Shown here piece after piece: positions 49,399 through 60,699 of a DNA stretch of 64,000 nt. Position numbers and translations under genes: made by a program. The notes below the pieces were generated by a model. That model was not told the origin of the DNA. It saw nothing but the letters and a program-made list of their open reading frames with translations, and searched no databases. Each line of letters starts with the position of its first letter. Within the stretch, counting starts at the first letter, position 1. Source of the stretch: Nissolia schottii (Eukaryota; Streptophyta; Magnoliopsida; Fabales; Fabaceae); contig QANU01047353.1 of the NCBI GenBank assembly GCA_003254905.1, positions 232,986-296,985 on the forward strand, written 5' to 3'.

Positions 49399-49490
49399 TT
49401 CTATAATAGACTGCTTTCATATTATTGAGTTTCAAATATGTTTCGTTCTATTATAGATTGTTTTCATATTATTGAATTTCAGATATGTTT
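49399..49490. repeat. 47-bp direct tandem duplication
   Basis: TTCTATAATAGACTGCTTTC at 49399 and TTCTATTATAGATTGTTTTC at 49446 start two adjacent copies of a 47-bp unit, both continuing ATATTATTGA and a TATGTTT end. Confidence 0.75.
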
Positions 49491-50159
49491 CCTTTTCTTA
49501 AATAAACCAATGTTTTCATAAACCACTGACATTTAAACTTCATTAATCAGATTTGCACTTTCTAAAAGATCTCACTTTGAAAGAAAAAATTAAAAAATTT
49601 TACCATTAGATCAATAAATTGTGATCTATGTATACATTCTCACTTTATTGATCTATAAGTGAAATCTCTTACTTTTTGTTTAGAAAGTGAGATCCTTACT
49701 AGTTGCTACTGACCAAAAGACCATCTTGAGGAGTAGCAACAATTTAATATATGTTAATACTCACTAATATACTAGCAGAAGCTCCTCATAATTCAATGCA
49801 CAAAAGAAATAACTAAAGAAGCATTAAAAGAGAAAGGGAAAATACTGAAATAGCCAATACAATTCATATGGTAGCATTTAAAAGGTAAACTTAAACATAT
49901 CTTCAAGACGGCACTTAGTTCTACACTTTAGAACTATTTACACAGTGAACTTTTGTTGGAGTGGAAGTTTCATTAACACAAAAAACACACACACACACAA
50001 TGTGTAGCAACCTGGCCTTTATTGTAAGCTAAAACAAGAAAAGCCCCCCTTTTTTTCAGTTTTTTTGCTGAAGGATTGTTGCTTGTGGCTGAAAAAACAA
50101 TTTGTTACAAGCTATTTTCAACAGAAGCAATCAAAGACATTTTAGATGGCAAGTTTCAC

Positions 50160-52953
50160 TCAGGCCTCTTCATTTTCCTCATCCTCGATGTCGTCGATTC
50201 CGACCCAACGGGTGAACGCGAAAAGGAATTCCGTGAAGTTCACCATTCCATTTTTATCCCAATCCATTTCTTCTGCAGCATTTTATAGAAAATAATACAA
50301 AAATAGTTATCAATACAAAGAAATGGCTTTTGTACTTAGGTTGGTGATCAATGTGTATAAACAAAGTGTGGATTTCAGTTATATAGACTTTTGTACTTAG
50401 GTCAGTGATCAATGTGTATAAACGAAGTGTGGATTTCAGTTATATGTGTGTTAAATTTGATGTTAACCAATAATAAATGTACATTGTGACTAAAGACAAT
50501 ACGTCAATTCCGAAGATGAAACCTACACTTACTTGAATTGCGATCATCACATGTTGATTTTGGTTTCTAAATCACTATCTTAAATAATGTAACTGATTAA
50601 GGAAAGAAAGTACTAGGTAGAAAATACAAAACAGAAAACAAGATCACTTTTAAGTTTTTAATGCATAGATTAGAAGTCACTGAAATGAAGTTATGGGATG
50701 AATTTGGTGCAGTGATGGTTAGTTCTTCCCTTCCTACAGTGAGTATGTAAATGAAAAAAATGAATAGTCCAATATCAATACATTATTAAAACTTATAAAG
50801 GGTAGTTCTAGATTTTATGGATGACCATGGCAAATATTAGCATGATTTTCTACTTTATAACATAGGAATATAACACACAAACAGACTACAACATAGCGAT
50901 ATAAAGGAACGCAAGACACTAACATTAACCTTAGTTCGATAAAACTATGTTTGGATTGATGAAAAGTGATGGAACGGAGTGGAATGAAATGTTATAAAGT
51001 TTCATTGTCTGGACACTTAGGCTATGTTTGGATGTTTTTCTTCCCCGCCAATTTGGGCGGTATGGTATGGGATGGAATGGATTGAGACTCGAGCATACAA
51101 CTTCAAAACTTTATCATTCCCCCATTCCATTTATATCCAAACAATCAAACGGAACATTTAATCCATTTCATACCACTCCATCACATTCTATTCCATTCCA
51201 CACACCACGAAATATCCAAACATAGCCCAAGTGTGGCATTTGATAATGTTTGCCAAGAGATGTCTTGTGGTCCAGTTTGATGAGTGACGACTAATGGTAA
51301 AAAAAGTGTTTTGTTAGCGTTTTATGATGCTAAATTGCTAATGCATGATGCAAACATGAGTATAGCCTAAATGCATGAATGACGAACACACACTGGGAGC
51401 AAATCGATAACTGACCGAATCGTTTCATGGCTATTCTTCCAGAAGAGCGCTCCCCTGATGTGGTTTCATTTATAGCTTGGATCATCTCAGTTTTGCTGAC
51501 ATAACCATCCTTATTCTTGTCCAAGAATGTGAACGCATCAACCAAAGTTTCGAAAGTCACCTCCATATTCGGCATCCCAATTCTCGATTTCTAGTGATGT
51601 CATGGAGAACAACTTGAAAAGCTTGCAAAAGGGGGAATTCATGGCTTATAAAAGCAAACAGAAAGGCAAACACAAGATCTGTTTGTGTGTCTCCGACATT
51701 GCATTGCTTTAAACATCAGAATTTTCACACGTTATTCAATTTCCAAGGATTATTTGATCATATCTGCTATATGACAAAATTGAAATTTCTCATTTCTACC
51801 ATTGGTGAATGCCAATATGATAAAAATCTAGCCTGTCCTAAAGAAATGCATAAATTGTTCATAAAGTCCAAACATCTCCTGAATCATCAGATAAATAACT
51901 AGCTAGCCCCAGTGCACGAGGCTCTCACCTGATGTACGCAATCTTACCCTTGCAAGTGGAGAGACTGTTTCTGAGATTTGTGCACGTGACCTTCAGGTCA
52001 CGAGGCAACAAACTTAGCTACATAAGTCAACCAAAATACAATTTTCCTCGAGTCAAATGTATAACAACTCCAAAGTCCAGACAATTTAAACATCAACCAG
52101 AGGCCAGAGCACACAAGACATGACATGTTCTTCAAAAAGCAGGCATATTACAGGTCAACCTTCCAAATTTGATTTTTGATTTTTGATTTTTAAGAACGTT
52201 TGTTTATAATGTCATGTAAATAGCATCATATGGCAAAGAAATTAACACAGGACAAACAATGTGGTAGGATACTTCATGAAGCGCTGCCGGATCATCCTTG
52301 AGAAGGTAGACAAGGCAAAGAAGCACAATAAACTCATTGAACTTCACCCCCATATCCTCATTAATGTCGCATGCTTTGAAGAGATCATTGATCTCCTCGT
52401 CAGTAAAAGAAATGTCCAGCTTACTGAAACACTTTTTCAACTCTCTGTGATCTATTGCCCCGTTAGAATCCTCGTCTACAAGAAAAAGACATAAACACAC
52501 CCATATTAGCAATTACAAATTTATAAATAACTATGTCAATGTGCAGGTGAAAACAATTGTACTGCAATCTCAAAAATAAGGATAAGTCAGAAGTTTCAGA
52601 ATATACTAGGTCTAATTGAAACACCGATAAATATACAAAATTTCTAACATATGATTGGCTGCAATCTTAACATGAGATAGGCATAATTGTAAGAAGGTGC
52701 CTAATCAAAACACCAATTTAACAGAAGCATAAAATTTGAAGTAGAAAACCCTACCAAACTGCTCAAATGTGGCTTTGCACTTTCTAAAGCTCTCATCGAT
52801 TTTTGGGAACTTCAAGATTATAGTGTTGAAAGATTTCACCGAACTTCCATGCGATTCCCTCCTCCATATTGCTTCAACCATTTTAGCCTCGAGCTTGGTT
52901 TTCGGTAGATAATTTTTTCTGGGCGACTCAACCTTTCCCATTGCACTTCCCAT
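50160..52953 (-). CDS. CML21: Calmodulin-like EF-hand protein, CML21 type
   Basis: Predicted Ca2+ sensor. Coding exons 52755-52953, 52273-52475, 51416-51590 and 50160-50272 give about 229 residues. An N-terminal basic extension (MGSAMGKVESPRKN; Gly2 raises a weak possibility of myristoylation) precedes the conserved block VKSFNTIILKFPKIDESFRK, known from CML21/CML22-type proteins. EF1 is DEDSNGAIDHRE, canonical. EF2 is DINEDMGVKFNE, with Met instead of the invariant Gly at loop position 6 and the Gly moved to position 7, so it is probably weak. EF3 (DKNKDGYVSKTE) and EF4 (DWDKNGMVNFTE) are canonical. Between EF2 and EF3 lies the hydrophobic IVLLCLVYLLKDD helix and later GERSSGRIAMKRF. The tail is acidic (DDIEDEENEEA). 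The 5'UTR is split, with an acceptor at 52985 and a likely donor at 53604. Confidence 0.92.
50326..50447. repeat. 61-bp tandem duplication in CML21 intron 3
   Basis: Two adjacent copies of a 61-bp unit, each with TTTTGTACTTAGG, GATCAATGTGTATAAAC and GTGTGGATTTCAGTTATAT. They differ at only a few positions, so the duplication is recent. Confidence 0.85.
51020..51227. mobile_element. Foldback MITE in CML21 intron 3
   Basis: Left GGCTATGTTTGGATGTT (51020-51036) and right AATATCCAAACATAGCC (51211-51227) are 17-bp terminal inverted repeats with one mismatch. Inner arms rich in GGAATGG/CCATTCC continue the foldback. The target duplication is not clear. The ends place it in the same broad GTTTGG-ended group as the other foldbacks here. 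Confidence 0.7.
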
Positions 52954-53603
52954 TACAAATCAACAGACTGAAGTAGGATTTCCTCTGGAACCTTGCAAGC
53001 AAATGTAAAAAAGCCTTCAAACTATTTAGCTACTAAACAAAGATAATGGGTGGTGAGGCTCTTCCCTAGATCCTTTGACCTGACAACAACATTTGTCTTA
53101 AAGTCCAAACCCCTTTAAGCATTTCCATGTTCAGTGACTATTGAGGATCCAAATTGAGTGTCAATTTGAAATGCCTTAAGCTGTAATTTCATAAATCTTA
53201 GACCCCTTATAATCTGTTAAGCTCTCTCCAAAGTAAAAAAAAAAGTGTTTATTATGTATATGCAGAACATAAATTGCACATGTAACTTAAGTTGATTCTT
53301 TCAAGAATAGATGCCACATGCATGATGGAAACTCAGCTGAAGATTCTGATGATGAATAGATTCAATCTAATTCAACTAAATAATCTTATATATATAATCT
53401 AATCTAGGGTTCCCTTTGACCAAAACCAATATAAATTACAACATAAAAAAGTCAACAACTATTGAAAATGAAAAATTAATTACAAGGAAAAAAAAATAAA
53501 AATGAAGAAAGTGACTTAACATAAAAATAAGATGAACAAACAAAAAAGGATTGAAAAGACAATAATAGAGTACAAACTCTATATTATTATTATTATTATT
53601 TAC

Positions 53604-53780
53604 CTTGTGATAAAGGATAAAGAAGAAGGAGCAAGAGTTCACAAGCTCCCTTTGGATTGATTGGAAAAACTCTTGAGTGATATGTATAAGAGAGATTCAA
53701 TGGAGATCCAACAAGTCAAAAGAAGATTAAAAAACCTGTGAACCTGAAATGAGAAAAAGAAAGAACAATAACAGCAAAAG
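53604..53780 (-). other. Probable CML21 5'UTR exon(s), approximate
   Basis: On the minus strand a donor CACAAG|GTAAAT at 53604 pairs with the acceptor TTCCAG at 52985, just upstream of the CML21 start codon. A TTA microsatellite starts immediately inside the intron. The upstream extent and any further leader intron are uncertain. Confidence 0.4.
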
Positions 53781-53849
53781 TATGCAGATATTGAAGAAGG
53801 TGATGGTTTTGGCTTTGAATGAAGATAAATATTAGATAGAGAAAAAACT

Positions 53850-56800
53850 AAAGTTTATTAGCTGAGAGTGGACCTTTTTTCCTTTTCATTCATGTGAGTC
53901 TGAAGTGAAGGCTATGTTTGTGCTACTCCCACCACGTATTGTCATCACTCTCGGATCTAACCGCATCTTATGCTGCCATTTTGCAATGCTTGCCCCCCCC
54001 ATCAAACTAAGCCCATTACTTTGTCGCACATTTTATTATTATTATTTTTTTAAAATAAGATTTTGTTTAGTAATAACGTGAAAATTTTCACCTTATTAAT
54101 TTATTTTTTTTTAGTCTTTGATATTTTTTTTATTTTGGTTTTAGCCTTTGATTTTAAATTAGACCATTAAAGAATAATATATCAACAAAAAGTTATGTAA
54201 GTTTCATTATAATTTAATTAAACCAAATTTTAAATTGTGGTCAAAACAATAAAAACATGGTCCAACTCGAGTTAAATCGTGGTTAAATAGATTTGTGGTT
54301 CAAACAAGTTGACCATGTTTGATAACTATCAAAACATATTTGGTTAAATTACAAGTGTATCTAATTTTCGTTATATCACATCATCTTTTAATGGTCCAAA
54401 AAAAACCTATTGATGACTCAAACTATTTTTTTAATAAGATACAAAATGCAATTTATTATGGACAAAATCTTATTTAACATCTTTTTTTTTATAGAAATCA
54501 CAATGATAATTTTTTTTAAGAAAGGGAATAAGTGTCAAATCAATGTTGTTATAGATATAATATATTGTGGTTTCTCATGTGTTCATAAGATAAATACATT
54601 CTCTTATTATTTTTTCATATTCTATATAATTTTCACAAAATTTTTATTGGTCAAAACCACTAAAATAACTAACATGTAATCAGTTTGGAAATTTACAAAT
54701 TATTTAAATTTAAAGTAAATTTTTCTATAAATATTATATTAAAAATTGTAAATCTATTACATCAAATCATACATTACAAATCTCATGAAACACAAAAAAA
54801 AAACCACTTTCATCGAGTATATTCTAATTGATTACTCCCTCCTTGTGTCTAGATCTATTTAATTATCAATTAAAAAAAAATTTAAAAAGCAAAAGATAAA
54901 CATTGGGAATGGATATAAATAATAATATATTTTATGGTTGGTCCCAGCTCTCCTCTCACCCGTGGGACACTTGGACTAGCCTCTTGTGGCTGGAACAAAC
55001 CTTGACGGGTGGGTATCATTTTGATCCTTTTGACAATGATATATTTTCCAAACAAAATTAATGATTTTTTATTTTATTCTCTTATTAATGTAAAGAGGTT
55101 GATTTTGTTCCTTTTCTTTCCACCTCATTTCCACTAATTTCATTTTGTTTTATTAATTAAGAAAACATTAAAACATAGTGCTCAAGAAATAAACTATCAT
55201 TCAGAAAAGTAATATAAAAAAAAGTTAATACATTAAAATTTGTAAACTGTTTTACTAAAAGAATTTGTTTAAATTCTTAATAAAATATCTTTTCAACCTA
55301 CAATGACCATCTAAAATAAGAGTTTTATTTTAGAGAGTAAAATAAAAAAAATTATAATTAGATCAATAAAATTAAAATAAATCTTACTTTTTATTTTATT
55401 AATTTAAGAATGAAATCTACTAACTTTATTACATAAAATAAAATCATCACTTTATCATTTAAAAATAAGATCATAATCTATATCCACACCCTAAGATCAA
55501 GATCATATTTTTGGAGACATATCAATCATATCATATAATAATAGAATTATTGTCAGTCTCCCTCCAACGGAGCCTCTTCCATTGGTCATTGGGTTCACGT
55601 CTGAGTACAGGCAACAATCACTGAAAAGAACGTTCTTAATTATGCCATCAACTGCTGATTAATAAAGGGATTCCAAATACAATGTCTTCTTTCCTCGAGA
55701 GAAATTAATTAAATCAGTCCATATAAAATCGTTCCCTGCAACCCCATTGGGCCGGGCCCAAAATATTCCGTTAGGGTTTAGGGGATTGTGCTATGATTTA
55801 AATGGGTTGCAACTAAATAACTAATGGGTGTTAAATTGGTTGGTGATGAAGAATAACCCTTTTCATTCATTACTAAATTGCCCAAGCTGCGTGTTAGCTC
55901 AGAGTCAATATAATGAAATAAATGAGGGCGAGTGGAAGAGAAATGTCTTTTGAATCTATAATTTGAACATGTTTTCTTTTTACTAAAATTAATTTTGATA
56001 TAATTTCAGAATAAATGCATTTTACAGCATAGTTAGATAATATCTGACATCATTAAAGTTATTTGAGTTTCACCAAAATTATCCAAAAGTCATGCTTGCA
56101 TATAATGCATATAATGAGATGTGATTAGTTAACAACTTGAATATATACATATATATATATATAAAGATTTATGTGTAAAATACTAGCTCTATTATTATTA
56201 GATTGAAACCAAATTCAACCTGACTTTTTTATCATACTGATTATTTAAGTCCTAATCTGACTCGATAAAGACTTGACATTTGACTAGGCCCAACTGGGTT
56301 GACTCAACTTTAAAATTACTTTAAAGATTTTTACATTATATAATATTAATAAAATTATAAAATTTTATAAACAAGAGGCAAAATTAAATGGTATTTTAAA
56401 ATAAATTATTTTAAAGAATAAATAACATTATAGTATGTAAAATATAGTAGTTAAAGCATAGATTATAACTTATTACTAATTATTTTTTAAAAAATATAAC
56501 TTTTAAATAACTATATTACTTTAGGTCAAATTAAGTCAATTCGAAGCATGGCTTAAATCTAATCTAAAAAATACAAAGATCAAATTTTATAACTCAAATT
56601 TAATTAAAGAAACTTTGGACTAGATGAGTGATTGATTCGATCTTGAGTCATGAATACTCCTATCAACGTAACAATACTGCTAGCTCAATTCATCCAAAAG
56701 GTTTGGTCACCCTCCTTCCTTGCCTTTTTACAATCTCCTACTTTTTCTTTCCTTCTTTTTTTGTTTTCTCTTTTACTTTTAAGTCTTTTAATAAAAAGAG

Positions 56801-58668
56801 TATTTTGTCGCCATCCCATGCCACCCTTTCTTCGTAAAGATTGAAATTTAACCTCCTTGGTCACAACAATGTCTAGCTCTTTCTTATGTAACAATCAAGT
56901 ACTTTGTTTTTTTTATTTTAGAGGACCATATCCTCATAGAGCACCCGTAGATTACGCTTTTCTCTCCAAATCTCATTTCTATCACACACACACACGTAGT
57001 CACAAGGGAACCTTCTTCTTTGTCTTTTGAGCATTGAGTTGTGGATATCAAAGTTTGGTCCCTACATAATGTAGTGTGTCCTTGAATATGGAAAAAAGTG
57101 GATTCCTACGAAAAAGTGATTAGTTAGCTAACTTAGTTGGCTCACATAATTATCGGCATGTTGTTCATGTATCATTGTGACTTGTGTTTGATTCACACGT
57201 TCTTACATCGGTGATTGATTTATAAACTGTCATTCAATAATAGAATGCTCGACTCATGTACGTTATACATTATTGAAACATTTTAAGAGAAAACTCATGA
57301 CAAAACATAAAAAAAGAAAAAAAAGTACACAACTAACTCAAATCAAAGAAAACAAAACTACAAATAGAACCTCAAACGCAAACCAAAAACATAATCCAAA
57401 ATACATCCAGATACAACTGAATTGCAACCAAAACGTAACTCCATCATAGGATTCATAGCAAAAGAAAAAGATCCAATCTCAAATCACGCCGCCAACCAAA
57501 CCAAATTAGCGAAAAAAGCAAATGCGAGATTGTATATTTGTCAAGTAAACCAACGTGGAGAAGAAGGAGGAGAATATCATCGGTTAGGTCACTAAGGCCG
57601 CTATGAAAAACTACACCACAAGACACCAGCGCTCACCCTTACCAATTCTTGCACAACCTTTGTCAAACCTCTGCACAAGCATTGCATTTACCACTATCGT
57701 TCAATCATTTATTACTCAGTAAAAAAGTCTCTTTTTCACACACACAATAGAATAGCCAAAGATGGTTATAACACATCTTTAGTTATGAGAATCACTTTAG
57801 TGAGTGATGTATAAATACACATGTAAACATTTAAAGAGTTTAAAAACAGCTTGATCCTGATAAGATGACTAATGTTAAATTCACCTAAACACTTTTCTCA
57901 TCAATACACACACAAAAGTTTATGATTGAATAACAATATAAAATTTTTAAACATTTCACGATGCATAATAATTAAATTCATGCATGTATTATTATGTGTT
58001 AAGATTTTGTGGTTTGAAAAAGAAAAGAAAAGAAATGGCTACAGAGTTCACATTTCTAACTCAAGCCGTTTAAACCCAGGAGTTAACTTTCATTTCACAC
58101 CATGGAATAAACTCGAAATCACAATCACTCAAAAACAATAACTAAATAAATTTGTTTTTGGGAAAAAAGCAGAGTGGCAAAATAGTACTTTCACAACAAA
58201 CAGCAGACACTGCAGTCAAATTAAGATAGGAAACCATCACATGCCATTAGATCTGTCTCTCAAACATTGATCCACAAAATTCAGCATTTTCCAGCTTGTT
58301 ATGTTCTTTTAATAACTCTTTCCCACCCAAAAAGAAAAAGAGTCCCTTCAATGCCAAGAAGTTCTCTTTCTCTTGCATCACTCCAATGTCCACTTTTGTT
58401 CCATCAAAATCTCAAAACCATTCTTCCACACCACAAAGTTCCCTTACACATGCTTCCCCTTGTCCTGTACCCACATGGGAATATTGTTATTTTCCCATAA
58501 AAAATTAAATAATTTTTTTTAGCTCCTTTTCAATCTTTTTCATGAGACCCAGATCTTAATTTTGCATTTTCTACCATCCCATTATCTCAAATTCTGAACC
58601 TTTTTAATATGTGATATTGAGTCCACTTGCTCTTGTTGTTCTTCACACACAACAGAGATAGGATTTTT
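53850..58668. other. Intergenic, CML21 promoter to pseudokinase promoter
   Basis: The CML21 and pseudokinase genes diverge here, so both promoters lie within this 4.8-kb stretch. It is AT-rich throughout with poly-T/poly-A runs. I see no intact or decayed coding sequence I can name and no element with clear termini. Confidence 0.5.
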
Positions 58669-60423
58669 ATGAGAATGAGAATGACCCTCATGCTTGTATT
58701 ATTCCTAGGACTTGCTTCAGCTCTGTTCTTTGTTATTGTTGCAGTTTATGTGTTTGTGAAAAGGTCTTCAAGGCATGAGGGGGGAAAGAAGGACATAGAG
58801 AGCTCAGAAAACAAAGAGGAGGAGGAAGAGGTGGTTCAGAAGGAGGACTTGGTGATCTTCCAAGGTGGGGAGGACCTGACAATATGTGACATATTGGATG
58901 CACCTGGCGAGGTGATTGGGAAGTCAAATTATGGCACTTTGTATAAGGCCTTGTTGCAAAGGAGCAACAAGGTGAGGCTTTTGAGGTTCCTGAGGCCAGT
59001 TTGCACCACAAGAGCTGAGGAATTGGATGAGATGGTTCAGTTTCTTGGGAGGCTGAGGCACCCCAACTTGGTGCCTCTCCTTGGATTTTACACTGGGCCA
59101 AGGGGTGAGAAGCTCCTTGTTCACCCTTTCTATAGGCATGGGAATCTGACTCAGTTCATTAGAGGTAATAATAATGATTCTCCTGAACTCTTTCTATGTT
59201 CTTGTTGTTTTTGTTTGTTGCTACCGAGGGAACTTGTGTGGTCTCTTTCTTTTGTGGAAGTTCATTTTGATGTTGTGTCCTGATTTTCTCAAAAATAGGA
59301 TTTAGAATCCATGTTGTCGATGGTACCTAGCGGATACGGTTTGTTGTTGTTTTAAGGATTTAGAAGGCATGTTGATACTTTATCTCTAATAAATTTGAAA
59401 TACAATTCACTTAATCTGTGTTTGGTATTTGTTTATGATGAGATGGGTGGATGTTGAATTGTGGGGATTTGGGAATAAAACAATGCTGAAGAAACATAAT
59501 TTTTTGTGGTAACTGTTAATCTTAGTACTTAAGTGCTTCCCTATTTCCAAATGCTTGGTAATTGTTTGAACTTCAACTAAATAGATAGATTTGTGTTTTT
59601 TTGGCTAAAGGCTAAACGCTACTCTTTCTTTCTTCCATTCTTCTTTTTCATTTTACATTTTGGTCACTATGATCCCATTGGGAAGCATTCTTCTGTCAAT
59701 GTAGTGATGTTCCCATAATTGGACTAGCAATAATTGAATTCTCCATTAAGAAGGGCTAGTGATCAAATAGCTTGCATTTTATTTTGAAATTTTATGTTAT
59801 ATTTTATTGATCAACATGTTCACTTAGCAGATGGAAATGGAGAGTGCTACAAATGGTCTAACATATGCAGAATATCCTATGGTATAGCCAAAGGATTAGA
59901 GCATCTTCACACTGGACAGGATAAGCCCATTATCCATGGAAACCTCAAGTCCAAAAACATCCTTTTGGATCGTTCCTTCCAACCGTATATCTCAGATTCC
60001 GGTCTCCACCTTCTGTTGAATCCTACTGCCGGTCAAGAAATGCTCGAAAGTTCGGCTGCTCAGGGTTATAAGGCACCTGAGCTTATCAAAATGAGGGATG
60101 CTAATGAAGAGACTGATATATATAGCCTTGGTGTGATCTTGCTTGAATTGCTTTCGGGAAAGGAACCTATCAACGAGCACCCGACTCCCGATGAGGATTT
60201 CTATTTGCCAGATTTCATGCGGAATGCCGTCCTTGGACACAGAACCGCTGATTTGTACCATCCTGCCATTCTCCTTGGAAACAGCCGGGATGACAAGAAA
60301 CCAGCTACGGAAGAATGCATCCTCAAATTTTTCCAACTTGCAATGGCTTGTTGCTCCCCTTCACCTTCAGTTAGACCTAGCATAAAGCTAGTCCTTCGGA
60401 AGCTTGAAGAAATTATACACTAG
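58669..60423 (+). CDS. Membrane-anchored receptor-like pseudokinase, no ectodomain
   Basis: Exons 58669-59164 and 59831-60423 give about 362 residues. The start is the first ATG of the frame (MRMRMTLMLV), directly before one transmembrane helix (about 6-30) and a basic KRSSR stop. An acidic linker (SSENKEEEEE) follows, then FQGGEDLTICDILDAPGEVI, the entry typical of LRR-RLK III/TMKL1-like kinase domains. The catalytic signature is lost: the glycine loop is only GKSNYGTLYKA, the VAIK lysine position reads RLLRFLR, HRD is HGN (201-203) and DFG is DSG (221-223). Structural motifs GYKAPEL, DIYSLGVILLELLSGKEP and CCSPSPSVRP are kept, so the fold is probably intact. There is no signal peptide plus LRR region. 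It most likely acts as a scaffold or allosteric partner, by analogy with TMKL1. Exact Arabidopsis orthologue not established. Confidence 0.9.
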
Positions 60424-60507
60424 AAGCCACTTGGGGGGCTTTTGAGGAATTTATTTGGGTGGTGGTAAGCATTGGCCTTTGGCAGCAGTGATACTACTTA
60501 CGCCTAA

Positions 60508-60696
60508 GGGTCTGTTTGGTTTCTGATTTTATTTCTCGTTTTCATTTTATGTTTCATGTTTTTCAGGATTTTATGAAAGAAATAGTAAAAACAGGAAATT
60601 GATTTTTTTTTTTTTTGGTTTTTCACTATTTCTTTCACAAAATTCTGAAGAAAAAAGATGAAAACATGAAATGAAAACAGAAACTAAATAGACCCT
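60508..60696. mobile_element. Tourist-type (PIF/Harbinger) MITE, 189 bp
   Basis: Flanked by TAA on both sides (60505-60507 and 60697-60699), the 3-bp target duplication of PIF/Harbinger elements. Ends are GGGTCTGTTTGGTTTCTG and CAGAAACTAAATAGACCC, inverted with two mismatches, and the arms pair along most of the length. It lies 85 bp after the pseudokinase stop codon, probably in or next to the 3'UTR. It is the best-preserved member of the family also seen at 3510. Confidence 0.8.
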
Positions 60697-60699
60697 AAA

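Larger units (their letters stand above)
47521..50159. other. Intergenic: RRC1 promoter side and CML21 3' side
   Basis: Very AT-rich from 47.6 to 48.9 kb. It holds a LINE RNase H remnant (about 49000-49170) and a 47-bp tandem duplication near 49.4 kb. No intact gene seen. The RRC1 promoter should lie just above 47.5 kb. Confidence 0.5.

Noticed and set aside
58627-58668. Upstream extension of the pseudokinase frame
   Set aside because: Starts at TTG rather than ATG and would put charged and polar residues in front of the anchor; the ATG at 58669 is the better start.
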